DNA of 64,000 bases from Glandiceps talaboti. Taxonomy: Eukaryota; Hemichordata; Enteropneusta; Spengelidae. Within the stretch, counting starts at the first letter, position 1, and each line of letters starts with the position of its first letter. Shown in pieces: positions 1 to 16,795 of this stretch. The stretch spans positions 8,404,953 to 8,468,952 of the forward strand of contig NC_135571.1 of NCBI RefSeq assembly GCF_964340395.1. Direction: 5' to 3'. Under the pieces are notes generated by a model that did not search any database, was not told the origin of the DNA, and was given only the letters and a program-made list of their open reading frames with translations. The position numbers were made by a program, and so were the translations under genes.

Positions 1-85
1 ATCAATTTCAAATTCCGTACAGTTTACATAATTCGACCGCACAAAAGTGCATCATGCCTGTAACAGAATTATTAAAGTAACCAGA

Positions 86-385
86 ATTTATTTTGGATTT
101 TTCTTTTATAAAATCAATTTACTATGTTTTCCTACTTGAAAAAAAAATTTAATTAACATATATTAAGTCCCTGTTTGTTACTCAATAAAATGTACTTTTT
201 TTAAATGTGTAAAAAAAAATTGTTATTGTACGTACAAAAACATACCTTTTACTTTAGATACGTGCACGTTCTAGCACTTTGTAATTTGCTTAGTTACAAA
301 CAAGGACTTAATATAAGTTGCAAACATTTCTTTTTCAAGTACGAAAGTATAGTAAAGTTGTTTTATGAATTAAAATAATTATTCT
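86..385. mobile_element. Palindromic MITE-like element, family 1 copy 1
   Basis: The two halves are inverted copies: TTTATTTTGGATTTTT...TTATAAAA on the left pairs with the right end, and TCCCTGTTTGTTACTCAATA pairs with AGTTACAAACAAGGACTTA. The centre is TTGTACGTACAA-like (about 220-240). It is shared with 27.2 and 43.3 kb and lies in the intron after exon 2 of copy C. There is no coding capacity. Confidence 0.7.
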
Positions 386-490
386 TTAATCACTTTGGTT
401 AATTTTCTATATTAAGTGCATTTTTTTCAGTTGAATGCGCTATCAAAATCGTTCTATATATTTTTTTCATAATAACAATAAAGTACTTAC

Positions 491-1775
491 TGTGTCATAA
501 TTACCAGTATACCACGAGCCATATCCTGAGCTAGCTGTAGAGGGAACGGTGTTCGATATTTAATTTGCTCTAACTGAAGACAACCAAATCCAAACTAACG
601 CATGCGCATTCAGTATTACTTAACTGAGATGGGATTTGTTTAATACTTGGTTTGGATTCATTCAATTGTAAGCGATAATTAAGCATGTGCTTACAGAAGT
701 GGAATACTGTGAGTAGCCATTAAAAATTCAACATATATTACACCCTACTACGCATAAAGTCAGCCTGTGCCCCTTTAGCAAAATTGTAAAGATTTCAATG
801 CAACAGGTGTGTGACCTCAAGTGACCTATACACTATCATCCACTTGAATCAAAGGTTAAGTGTCTGTCAATCATGTCTGGTCTACCAGTGTCATGTCTCT
901 TCTCATTATCTGACTCAATACTGACTTGTACTCCTTAGTTTCGTCATAAAACATCATCTGATTTCATGGTCGACACCATACACTACACATGTGATAGACG
1001 CGCTCTAGAATATGTTCACCTTCTCGTTCAATATTCACATTCTCGCGAGATGAAACGAGATTTGTCCAGTTTGCTCTAAAAAAGTAATCCTGACTGGGTG
1101 TAGACCACCTTAAAAACCTCGAAACAGGCTTAAATGATTTCAACTTGGTAAGTTAGTTAAAATATTCAAAGTGGTCGAAATTTTATAATATTAAAAGTAA
1201 AATGTTAAAATTATAATACAAAGATTTTGTCGTAGGAGATGGACTGGACTAGCGTTTGCAATTTTTCGCCTCCCTTTATCCTTTTACCTGAGAATGTAAA
1301 ATATTTCTCATTTTTCAATGCTGTAACAAATGGGTGATACACATATAATGATTACCAATATATAGAACTTATATTATCGTTCAACAGGCTAGTACATTTT
1401 GCTACAACCACATATGACCATTATGTAGTATCTCTACGCGTCAAAGTCAAGTGCATGTTTGAATGTTATCTTGATGTCTCATCTCTATTGCCACTTTAAT
1501 AATAGACCTCGCACTTGAACTTAACTTGAAGATAGACTCCATAAATTTTGTGTTGTAAAAAATGTTCACTGATTTTGATTTGCCTTACTCGAGGAATTGG
1601 CCTTTAACTAAAACCAAATCATATTCCAGCTTTGGTTGATTCGTGATATATTTTAGCGGTTTATGTTCTTTCCAAACAAATTCAACCTCAAAGAAATTAT
1701 ATCTGCACTATTTTATAATGTTGTCTTACCCGCTGTAGTTACCATGGTAACTGCGATGAAAAGGGTGGTCCACAT
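491..1775 (-). CDS. Solute-binding-protein-like gene, copy C (5' part only, runs off the left edge)
   Basis: Two exons match the first two exons of copies A and B. Exon 1 (1775-1730) encodes MWTTLFIAVTMVTTA, a short signal peptide, and ends in phase 1 at a GTAAGA donor. Exon 2 (534-491) follows a CTACAG acceptor, encodes ASSGYGSWYTGNYDT and ends in phase 0 at GTAAGT. The SGY core, the NxYD ending and the splice phases are those of copies A and B. Exon 3 should lie left of position 1, because the equivalent intron in A and B is about 0.6-0.7 kb. A palindromic MITE-like element (86-385) sits in that intron. The 5' flank shows no clear similarity to those of A and B, so this copy is probably older. 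The exon calls are fairly secure; whether the gene is intact cannot be judged here. Confidence 0.68.
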
Positions 1776-2650
1776 GATGAAATTTCTGAAGGAAATTCAG
1801 CGGAGCAAACAGTCGTGTTCAGAGGTGTCTGTGTACTGTGGTGGCTATGTCGTGCGATGACACTTTATCTGGCTACAGTTAAGACATAAATTTGATAATA
1901 GCCACGACAAGACATTGTCCAACTTGTCTGGGTCACCGGAAGCAGCGGCACGAGAGGTTTTGATAAAGCCTCGGTCTGCGATAACAGGTACTTGACCGTT
2001 GGAATGAATGCAGTGATAATTTCATTTCAATTACAGTAGGCTATGCCCTTTTTCGACAACCTTTTGGAACTATCCGTTTTTATTCAGCATGTTTGAACCA
2101 TTCAGAAGGAATAAACGATTTATACAATTCCCCACCTGGTTTATCGGTCACGTGATCACGTGAGCGCGTGTTTGGTTGGTGGTCGTGTGCTCCATCTATT
2201 CTAAACTAATTTCTGTTAAAGTCTTAACACTGACGTTCAAGCATATCTCAAACCGCATCTTATTAAACTTACTTATATTGTTGTATTTAGACCATGCCCA
2301 GATTTGAAAATCAAAAAAGGTATATGGTGATATTCGCGGTGCAAGCATTTTGAAATTGCTCTAAGATATAACTTATCTGAACTGTTTTGTTCGGATGTAA
2401 AGACGTGCACAGTACTGAAACATGGCCCATTAAACAACTGATTACTTGCACCGGCGCGTGCATACGAGTGGTATGCAGTGTATTGCAATACCGAAACGTT
2501 ATTGCTTACCTGTATGCAAATGATATACAAATGCAGACACAGTCGTTCCTTGCATGAAATCGCGTGATCCCACATTGATTCTTGTGGAAATGTGAAGCTT
2601 CAGACAAACAAAAGTAATAATGACATAGACTCTATGCCACGTGAGTGCCA
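1776..2650. other. Intergenic between copy C and unit A
   Basis: Upstream of copy C, on its 5' side. No gene recognised; short frames only. Confidence 0.45.
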
Positions 2651-2654
2651 GTAT

Positions 2655-3300
2655 GGGTACTTATCGATCACTGGTGTTCGCACTTGTTGCTGTGTTTTCT
2701 GCTCCAACTTAACGTTTTCACAAGCTACACTTTTGTACATGAAAGTACGGCCGTGAGCAAACTGCAAGCCCTCGTGTAAATACTAAGTGCGCCACGCTTA
2801 CGCTCGCACGTCACGGGGTTCTGTCATATTATGTCATGTGTAAGCCAAATTGTATGCATTCGAACCGAAAATAAGGGTTTTCGATATGTAATCGCGTCGA
2901 AGGCGCTGATGCTACTTCGTGACGTAGAACGACTAAAATGTAGATGCCATATTTTCTGTACGATTTCACAACTTAGTTTTCCGGGTTGTATAAGATGTAA
3001 TGTATTACTGTACTTTTCTATAAAGTTCATGCCAGTGTCTGTATCTTGCACAACATTTTTTTGGTGTGAGACGAGGCCCCCTAAGTACAGCATAAATATG
3101 GTTGCGTTGGCGTTTTCATCATTGGACATGATGTTGTTTACACATTTGGACTTCAAATATAAATAAAACAATCATGGAAGTACCATGCCCAGTTGGGATG
3201 TAAAAGTGACGTCATTTTGCTAGTCGGTAGGAAAGTAAACAATTGAATACATTCAAACAAAGCTACAACGAGTGTGAACACCAGTGATCGATAAGTAAAT
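2655..3300. mobile_element. Foldback/TIR element of about 650 bp
   Basis: TACTTATCGATCACTGGTGT at 2658 recurs inverted at about 3276-3297, with partly matching outer sequence (CCACGTG, AATAATGAC) on both sides. The interior has open frames on both strands (2824-3171) with no recognisable protein. The right end lies next to the start of duplication unit A. Confidence 0.55.
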
Positions 3301-4295
3301 CCACGTGGTTGTCATTATTTCTATAGAAGCCTGGTTTACTGCACTATAAAAGAATAGTTTATGATTATCATCTGTAGATGTAGTTCGATACAGGATCCAG
3401 TTATCACTGTAAGTACGTGGGGGGGGGGGGGTTCTGAGTTATTGAAGGTCTGTGACTGAAATGTGTCTATCTTTAAAGTAAAACAAATCAATAAGCTCAA
3501 TCCATGTATGAAATATATATCAAATAACCCCAACAAGCAATGGTGACCTCAAAAATAGAAAACCTGCGCTTGTTTTAAGAATGGTGTATATATTTATAGA
3601 GTGGCAACTAGACCGACATAACACGACTAGACCGACATAACACGCAAAACCATTTTGTAAACAAATAGAGACATTATATCTGGGCATGCACAAGTCTTTA
3701 TTTGTGAAATGAGAGAAAATTTAACATTTTGCTGAATTTTAAATATTGTATGCGTTTTGCTAATGTTGTAATATATATTTATTTCAATCTTCAAAAATAA
3801 CACCATCCCACAATCTAACAGTCAAATGTCTTTTCTGATTATATTTTTTCTTTGTTGACACACTAAAAAGACAAATTTTCTGAGGCGACCTCGATTAATT
3901 GCGAGAAGTAGCGAAATTTGTGAAACGAGGAATAGATACGAAATACTGTTACTCATGTTATCAGTATAAATCCCTTATTTTCTGTTCAAAGCGTACATCA
4001 AGACTTCTATGTGGTATAATATAAAGAGTTCAAAGTTGAAGCGTCCAATTCAGTGTCGTCACCATCAATCATCCTGTGTCAAGGAGTTCTTGAAGTTTAC
4101 ACACAGTTCAATTTATGACCTGTAATTAATTCAAATAATTATAATAGATTAATAAGAACTTAAATATAAACTGCTTGTCATTTTTTGACTACGAGAAAGT
4201 TTCCGTCAGAGGCCCTTGTCAATTTTTACAATCATAATGTGCATTGAACACCGTGTGAAAAAGCATTATAAAATTTTCAATAACAATATAATAAC

Positions 4296-7200
4296 TTATA
4301 TACCATGCTTCCTTTCACTGTTTTGACATATTTTGTAATATTCCCCACTCTCCTTAAGTTCACCAAAGGCTTTGTTGAACCATTGACGTAGAGGGCTCCC
4401 TTTCAAAGTGACAATCGATATGTTGGGGTCACCACACTCAACATCAGGTCCAACTTGCTCAAAGTCATCTAATACACTCGGCTCGAATCCTTCCGTTAAA
4501 GGATACGTAAAAGCTGAATCAATCTTGAAAAACAAGGAGAGAAATTTTGATTATCTATCTTATTTGTAATATGTAAAATACACCCGAGTTGAAGTAAGTC
4601 TTGGTTACCCAGACTCTCACCGCTGGTGGCTCTTCTACGAGACCACCCAGACGAGAGACTGGGGAAACTATATTCGAACTTCTCTACGCGTGAGTCCAAC
4701 AGTACATTTATTCGAAGTCTTAAAAAAATGGGCTACAAGGCCTCTTTGGTGTAATTTAGATGTACCACTAGCTTGAGCAGTGACACCTTGTCCCCAAAGT
4801 ACATAAATCGTTTAGCCTACAATATTGGACGTGAAGTATTCCCCAGCATGCACTGCTCTAGAAGCTACTATGATGATGAGTTGGAGTCTCGTTTCCCCAG
4901 ACTCTTGCTTGCGGAGGTCTCGTAGGTAGAGCCCCCAGCGGCGAGAGTCTGGGAAACCAAGACTAAGTTGAAGCTATAGCCTGCTAACAGTGCTTATGGT
5001 ATGTTCCGTTTAATCTCGCTTGAAATTAGAATTGCAAACCACTGATAATACCGTTTGACAATCTCCATGCATAATTGCCCAATCAGCTTGTTCATCATCT
5101 AGTGGGTGATCGCACATTCAATATGAAGTGATAGATGCAGATGAGCACAAACTCATGAGTTAAAATTTAACAAACAAACAAACAAACAATAACGCCACAC
5201 TCTCGTTATACATGCAACTTTTTGATAAAACTGTGATAAGTTATTGAATGAATATCGGTTTAAATGGTGGATCTCTGATTAAACAATTCCTGTAGTGTAC
5301 TGTTTTGGGACTTCCAACGTTCATAATAACTTATATAATAACTTAATCAAAGGATAAAGAGGTTCACACAACAGAGAAACCATTGTTACCCAATTATGTA
5401 ATCTACCACATTGAAGAACAGTATGTTTAGTTTGAGACAAAATTTAAAAAAAATAAACCGAAGACCTGATTACCAGAGTCTAATTTTGAAATCAAAGTCA
5501 GAACGTTCGCAATATTCTTACAATAGCTGTCAACATTACTTACCTCACCCTTCTTCAGAGCAAGTAGTAAATGGGCTCTCTCTGCATAGAATATTTTGTT
5601 TTCTGGTGGGGACTCCTTCACACCGTGAATGTTTTCACTATGCATTAGACAAATGTCATCATAGATATGACCTTTGACAAAACCTGTAGAGATAAAATTT
5701 GCTTTCTATGTATACTGCTTAACAAGTAATTTCTCACAAAACCCGGAATTCCCTACCCCGGTATACATAGGTTGGGTCATTGCTATATTAAATAACGTTA
5801 TTTCCCTTACTGTTCCAGAAATCGAGTGATGTAGAGTGGTGAAAGTAACTTTTTGTGACTCACTGCTCATCAAATGAAGCTGCTGGGACAATCTCTGCCA
5901 ACCTACTTTACCCTTTACATAAGTTATTTTCCTCTCCGTCTTATACCCATTTTTTCAACGGTGCACTCAAATTCATTTAATGGAAACTTTTCAGTTATAA
6001 TGCAACACTTTTCACACAATCATGTACAAAGAAAGTGACTGCAAATTCTTTAATCCATGAATGAAACATTTTGCACTATCAACTTAATTATTTCTGAGAC
6101 CCCCACCTTGTCAACTGTTACAACCTCAACCCCGTAAACGCATGTGCTGAATCTGCAACTGTTATTCAGTAAAGTGTGTGTAAAACTCATCTGTACCATC
6201 GAACTTAGATCTTGAACACAGTATGTCCGGCTATGTATCCATCTATCCAAATAGAGCTCTGTGACCACTTCAGTGCAAATTGATTTCTGCTGAAGGGGGT
6301 TTTCATATATACTTTCTTTATTAGCTTTTAGGTGCACAAGGGTGCCATAACCGATATATAGGAGAACATATGGATGTTTTTGGCGGAAACAACTGAACCA
6401 ATTCGGACTGTGACTGTATATTACAGTAAGAGTCCGCGGCTAATGACCTCTGACTTGTAATATACGATAACTATCTGTTACTCTATCCTAACCAGTGTTA
6501 GCGGTAAAGGCATTGCAAACATACCCAATTTGGTGTTAGCAAGGTCTGTGGGGTCAAGTCCTGCTGCATATCCCTTCTTAACATAGAAGTGTCCTCGATG
6601 GTCATCGTAGTGCACTAATGGATCTGTAAAATCAAAAACTGCTGCACGCTGAGGAGATCTAAAATAACCGACACAGCCGTCATACCATCGCCCAAGAATA
6701 CCTGGAAGGGAATAATAGAAAGATATAAGAGTTGTTGCTTTTTGAAGCCTGGATAAACAGTTGTCGACTAAAAGTACAGAATTTTAAAATGGTATGTATG
6801 TATGTATGTATGTATGTATGTATGTATGTATGTATGTATGTATGTATGTATGTATGTATGTATGTATGTATGTATGTATGTATGTATGTATGTATGTATG
6901 TATGTATGCATGCATGTATGTATGTATGTATGTATGTATGTATGTATGTATGTATGTATGTATGTATGTGTGTACGTATGTATGTATGTATGTATGTATG
7001 TATGTGTGTACGTATGTATGTATGTATGTATGTATGTGTGTATGTGTGTGTATGTGTGTGTGTATGTATGTATGTATGTATGTATGTATGTATGTATGTA
7101 TGTATGTATGTATGTATGTATGTATGTATGTATGTATGTGTGTATGTGTGTGTATGTATGTGTGTATGTATGTATGTATGTATGTATGTATGTATGTATG

Positions 7201-7665
7201 TATGTATGAATGGATGGATAGATGGATGGATGAAAGGATGGATGGATAGAATATTCGATGGATGGATGGATGTATGGATGTATGTATGTATGTTCATGCA
7301 TGAATGCATTCTCCCAGCTTGTGTGTTTTGCTTGGATATATTAATGTTCTGTTATCTTGTATTGTGAAAATATTCTATCCTTATATTGCAAGGGAAAGAG
7401 AACCCTGACCAGTGTAATACAAACGGCATGGCTTACCTTCTCCAGCAACTGGCCTTTGACCTTCGACATGGTGGTAACAGGTTTTGACGTCACCATACAT
7501 GAGCTCACAGTGTTTGCCTGCATGGGTACACACTGTAATAGAAATTAAATTTAATAAAAGTAATACTAACTAACATAAAAGTAATCAATTACAAGTTCAA
7601 TCAATCAATTACAAACTTTATCTGTGCATGCATACATACATACATACATACATACATACATACAT

Positions 7666-7705
<40 letters not shown>

Positions 7706-8974
7706 ACATACATACATACATACATACATACATACATACATACATACATACATACATACATACATACATACATACATACATACATACCAGCATTGATGAC
7801 ATCAACAAAGAATCCTTCAAAGTGTCCATCTTCAGTTCTAGATAGGCACATAACAGTTACCAATGTGTAAGAAAAGCCATAAGAATCATTTATATAATTC
7901 AGTCCGATTTATTTTAAACTTAATTCAAGTGTCTGTAGTGTAATTAATCTGGTTTGGTTAATTAATCTAATGTAGTTTCATTTATTTTTGTTTTACATTT
8001 TTCATTTTTTAACTTTTTTCTTTTTTTTAGTTTACAGTATTTACTGTGAGTTTAATTCAACTATGTCGATTTCGATTTAAGTGGTTTAAATCTTGTAATC
8101 TTATTCTATTTCATTCTATTTATTGCTTTGATTTTTGGCTAAGAAAAACACATTTAACTTTAAAATAAATGCCTTAATTGTGTTTCATTTTACTTTTTTT
8201 AAATTCAAAGAAATTTCATCAAATTTGAAACATTTTTTTTCTGGATTCTTGTAAAAAAAAAGAATCTTGGTAAAAGCTAAATGTAAATTATACATACATG
8301 TTCTCATAATGTGTTTTAGCCCACTGATGGAATGCAAATATCCAGGTATGCTCAACATTTCCATTCTTTGAGTCTAGATTCTTTGAGTCAAGATTCTTCC
8401 TACTTTCCCTGACGTGGTGGAGTGCCATTCGACGGTGCAACAGAAACTGACTGTAGTCCTGTAAAGTTATATTTGTCCAACTGTTGATTTCATCATCATA
8501 AAAAAAGTCATGAATAAATCACCCTAATATTCTTATCAAACACATATAACACAAATGACCTAATACGTCAAAATACAATTTAAATGTAATTATTCCAGCA
8601 CATAGGAGTAGACACTTGAACCAAATTTATATTCACTATTGTCCTTTACATATTCCACAAATTATTTTTATAACAAATATGGCTACCGTTATTTCAAGTT
8701 TTACAAGCTTAAGGTTGCGATGCTAAGATACATGGATATGTCCCCACTCATGGTATGTGTATATATATCACCGTTGTGGAAAGTTTGTATGAATTGGGTA
8801 TATACATATTACATATATTACTAGTCACAACCCAGACAGGAACACACACACTGACATATATATTATATACACTAGTTTCACACAAAAGCACCTATGAACA
8901 GACATATGGACACACTCATCACAACCGAAGATACAAAGGCAGACAGACGGACGGACGGACGGACGGACGGACGG

Positions 8975-9047
<73 letters not shown>

Positions 9048-9093
9048 TGCTCAAACAGACACACACGCGCACACATAAAACCCAAATAATACC

Positions 9094-9136
<43 letters not shown>

Positions 9137-9644
9137 ATGATATAGTAGAATGCAAACTACTTACGTGGAAATAATGGTAGCCATGGTGATCACCATCTCC
9201 AAAGCAACAGCTAGCTATAAACGTTCAAATTTAAGAAATATCAAAAGTATATGTAGTTAAACGAAACAAAAAAATCATAACACAATATGACACAACGCAA
9301 TGCAACACATCGCAACACAACACAACGCAACGCAACGCAACACAACACAACACAACACAACACAACACAACACAACACAACACAACACAACACAACACAA
9401 CGCAACACAACACAACACAGCACCACAACACAACACAACACAACACAACACAACACAACACAACACAACACAACACAGCACAACACAACACAACACAACA
9501 CAACACAACACAACACAACACGACAAATAAAAACCACTATGAAAACATGTGACTAGACATGCACAAGTTCTTGGTGTCCCTACCTGCTGCAGTAACCACA
9601 GTAGCCCCAATAAAGAGAGTGGTCAAAATTCTGGTTGTCAACAT
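4296..9644 (-). CDS. Secreted solute-binding protein family 3-like protein, copy A (8 exons, 320 aa)
   Basis: Exons: 9644-9584, 9214-9165, 8458-8298, 7837-7788, 7532-7437, 6701-6525, 5683-5544, 4523-4296. All have GT..AG borders and join in frame with no stop. Exon 1 is a signal peptide ([20 protein letters not shown]). The rest follows the two-lobed SBP_bac_3 fold: [11 protein letters not shown] (about 97-107), [13 protein letters not shown] (140-152), R158, [21 protein letters not shown] (to 199), and a final [17 protein letters not shown] (286-302) with EYYKIC. In bacterial members R158 corresponds to the arginine that holds the ligand carboxylate. The aspartate that usually binds the ligand amino group in lobe 2 is not obvious, so the ligand may not be an amino acid. 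About eight cysteines are shared with copy B, as expected for an extracellular protein. The start is the first ATG of the conserved signal exon and the stop is conserved. The fold call is strong; the function is unknown. Confidence 0.85.
4588..4968. mobile_element. Foldback (MITE-like) element in intron 7 of copy A
   Basis: The left arm TCTTGGTTACCCAGACTCTC...CTACGAGACC...GACTGGGGAAACT pairs with an inverted right arm at 4888-4968. Copy B's matching intron is only about 180 bp and lacks it, so it was inserted after the duplication or lost from B. Confidence 0.65.
6790..7291. repeat. (TATG)n microsatellite with TG and TGGA variants
   Basis: About 420 bp of TATG with TGTG and TGCA interruptions, then TGGA repeats. 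It lies in intron 5 of copy A. The long open frames here on both strands are repeat translations, not genes. Confidence 0.98.
7628..7787. repeat. (CATA)n/(CA)n microsatellite abutting exon 4 of copy A
   Basis: The array starts at the exon 4 splice donor itself: on the gene strand the donor reads GTATGTATG and runs straight into the repeat. Confidence 0.98.
8940..9136. repeat. (GACG)n, (CAGA)n and (TG)n microsatellites
   Basis: GACG units give way to CAGA units (to about 9047), followed by a (TG)n tract at 9099-9136. They lie in intron 2 of copy A. Copy B has related CA and CAGA tracts at 15306-15440. Confidence 0.97.
9287..9523. repeat. (AACAC)n pentanucleotide repeat
   Basis: About 230 bp in intron 1 of copy A. 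A much shorter version (15640-15673) sits in the same intron of copy B, so the array predates the duplication and has changed length since. Confidence 0.97.
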
Positions 9645-9958
9645 TCTGGTTGCAGTGTTTAAGTTATGCAACGTCCGCAGGCGATATAGGCAAAACAATG
9701 GCCTTTGGTTGTATGCTATAGTTTGAGTCGTTGTGGATTTAGATAAAGCATTGACAAAACAATCATATCAGCACCAGACAAGGTTTGCCCTACTTTAAGG
9801 GGTATAAACTGGATGTGGGATAATAGATCAATCAACAACTGACTGAACCTTGTATTTTGAACATTTGAGATCAACTGCCCAGTAGGTCGTCTACAGGACA
9901 GACACGTGGCTCCCAGTTTATTAAGTCACCATATATGAACTGGATAGTGTGATTTCAT
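9645..9958 (-). promoter_or_regulatory. Upstream region of copy A, conserved with copy B
   Basis: Blocks at 9681-9760 and 9836-9958 match 16221-16305 and 16397-16518 upstream of copy B. The first includes a shared GATAAAGCATTGACA string. No matching block is obvious upstream of copy C. The conservation may only reflect a recent duplication, but this is where the promoter must lie. Confidence 0.4.
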
Positions 9959-10005
9959 GTATGTATGTATGTATGTATGTATGTATGTATGTATGTGTGT
10001 GTGTA

Positions 10006-10036
<31 letters not shown>

Positions 10037-10172
10037 ATGTATGTATGTATGTATGTATGTATGTATGTATGTATGTATGTATGCATGCATGCATGCATGC
10101 ATGCATGCATGCATGCATGCATGTATGTATGTATGTATGTATGTATGTATGTATGTATGTATGTATGTATGT
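9957..10172. repeat. (TATG)n with internal (GCAT)n block
   Basis: It lies at the junction of duplication units A and B. The GCAT block (10081-10122) is self-complementary. Confidence 0.97.
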
Positions 10173-11829
10173 GATTGTCATTATTTCTATAGAAGCCTGG
10201 TTTACTGCACTATAAAAGAATAGTGTATGATCATCACCTGTAGATGTAGTTCGATACAGGATCCAGTTATCAGTGTATGTACGTGGGGAGGGGTTCTGAG
10301 TTGTTGAAGATCTGGGATTGAAATGTGTCTATCTTTAAAGTAAAACAAATCATTAAGCCCCATCCATGTATGAAATATCAAATAACCCCAACAAGCAAGG
10401 TGAACTTAAAAATAGAATATTCTGTGCTTGTTTTAAGAATGGTGTATATATTTATAGAGTATATCATACACTGCCAACTGGACCGACATAACACCCAGAA
10501 CCATTTTGTAAACAAACAGACATTATATCTGGGTATGCACAAGTCTTTATTTGTGAAATGAGAGTAAATTGTACATTTTGCTGAATTTTAAAGAGTGTAT
10601 ACGTTTAGCTAACGTTGTAATATCTATTCATTTAAATTGTCAAAAATAAACACCATTACTTGTAGAAATTAATATATCTCACAATCTAACCGTCAAATAT
10701 TTTTCTGATTGTTTATTTCTTTCGTTGACACAACGAAAAGACAAATTTTCTTGGACGACCTTGTCACTACGATTTAAAGGCGAGAAGTTGCGAAATTTGT
10801 GAAACGAGAAATAGATTACATGTAGAACAGCATAAATCCGTTATTTTCTGTTCAAAGCGTACATCAAGACTACCATGTGGTATAATATAAAGAGTTCAAA
10901 GTTGAAGAGTCCGACTGTCGTCACCATCAATCCTCTGTCTAGGATTCTTGATGTCTACACACAGTTCAATGTATTACCTGTAAGTAAATGAAATCATTTA
11001 CTATAGATTATAAGAAATTATCTAAACTTGTTATTTTCTGACAGTAAGAAATTTTCATGATCGTACAGACTGACAGGCTGGTGATTGATTTTGCAATGTA
11101 AATTACTTCATGTTATAATGTTAACTAAATGCCCATTTCAAAAACTTGTTTACTGTCCATTAACTTTTCAACTTTCGCAGCGGTTCGGTTTTTGGTTGAT
11201 TTACACGTGCTCTGGCGTGTCTTCCGGGACTACTTTTTCGAGATTTGAGGATTAAGGTAACCATGCTTGTAGAGTGACTGACACAGGTTATAGCTCACAA
11301 GCAGTTAACTTTCTTTTCTTTTTTTGCATAGAGTTTCGATCTTCATCAGCATGATAAAATCTACAGTTACAGCTAAGCACCAAGTACTGTAGAATTTGTC
11401 ATTATGAAGAGATCGACGACCAAGACAGATTGATCAATTATTTTTTTTAAACACCTGCTGAATTGATTATGTGTTGTAACCTATATAAGTCGCTTTACTA
11501 AGAAACCATGGCAACGAACATTTTTGACTGATTATAGAGTGAATGACTTGTTGATATGAGCCATTGCCCTACCGATTGCTTTCTGAAGGTTAAAATCCAT
11601 GGGCAAGACTTGAATCACCACTTTGTCCCAATAAAACTGGCTTCATATATATGGAATTAATATAATAGAGATTGCCAGGTGTTCGAAACGACAGCATAGA
11701 CTGTATGCTCCCTTGGCCTATGAGTATACACACTGTGCCTTTATAGGTCCGTGCCAAGGATAACGATCATAATGTGCATTGAACAACGTGTGGAAAAGCA
11801 TTACAACGTTTCAATAACAATATAATAAC

Positions 11830-16182
<4,353 letters not shown>

Positions 16183-16518
16183 TCTGCCACGTTTTCTATG
16201 AACGCGACGTCCTCAGCCAATAGCATATACAGGCAAAACAATTATCTTTGGTTGTGTACTATGGCTTGAGTCGTTGTGGATTTCGATAAAGCATTGACAA
16301 CATCATTTATTGTCAAGATCGATATTCTGTATGTAGGTCTTGAAATCCGTTAACCAGACAAGGTAACAGGTAGAACACAGATGTACGATAACAGATCAAC
16401 AAGTGACTGAACCTTGTATTTTGAACATTTGAGATCAACTGCCCAGTAGGTCGTCTACAGGACAGACACGTAGCTCTCAGTTTATTAAGTTATCATATAT
16501 GAACTGGATATTGTGATT
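16183..16518 (-). promoter_or_regulatory. Upstream region of copy B, conserved with copy A
   Basis: It carries the same two blocks as upstream of copy A: one about 40-120 nt before the ATG, and one of about 120 nt that runs into the TATG repeat. The DNA between them differs in length and sequence. Confidence 0.4.
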
Positions 16519-16519
16519 T

Positions 16520-16749
16520 CATGTATGTATGTATGTATGTATGTATGTATGTATGTATGTATGTATGTATGTATGTATGTATGTATGTATGCATGTATGT
16601 ATGTATGTATGTGTATGTATGTGTGTATGTATGTATGTATGTATGTATGTATGTATGCATGTATGTATGTATGTATGCGTGTATGTGTGTATGTGTGTAT
16701 GTGTGTATGTATGTGTGTGTATGTATGTATGTATGTATGTATGTATGTA

Positions 16750-16789
<40 letters not shown>
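16520..16789. repeat. (TATG)n/(TG)n microsatellite at the end of unit B
   Basis: It is the counterpart of the 9957-10172 array and marks the outer border of the duplicated block. Confidence 0.97.
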
Positions 16790-16790
<1 letters not shown>

Positions 16791-16795
16791 TGGGT

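Larger units (their letters stand above)
3311..10176. repeat. Tandem segmental duplication, unit A
   Basis: The unit starts with GTCATTATTTCTATAGAAGC, which recurs at 10177, and ends in a (TATG)n array, as does unit B. It contains 3' flank (3311-4110), copy A and its upstream DNA. The 3' flank block matches 10177-10985 almost base for base over long stretches. Unit A has an extra foldback element in intron 7. Confidence 0.8.

Noticed and set aside
6680-7367. Long open frames of 135-211 codons on both strands
   Set aside because: Pure translation of the (TATG)n array (MYVC, IHTY repeats). The same applies to frames at 7605-7870, 9921-10223, 13084-13615, 16485-16862, 28562-28926 and 50527-50813.
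9231-9610. Cys/Val-rich and Thr/Gln/His-rich frames
   Set aside because: Translations of the (AACAC)n repeat.
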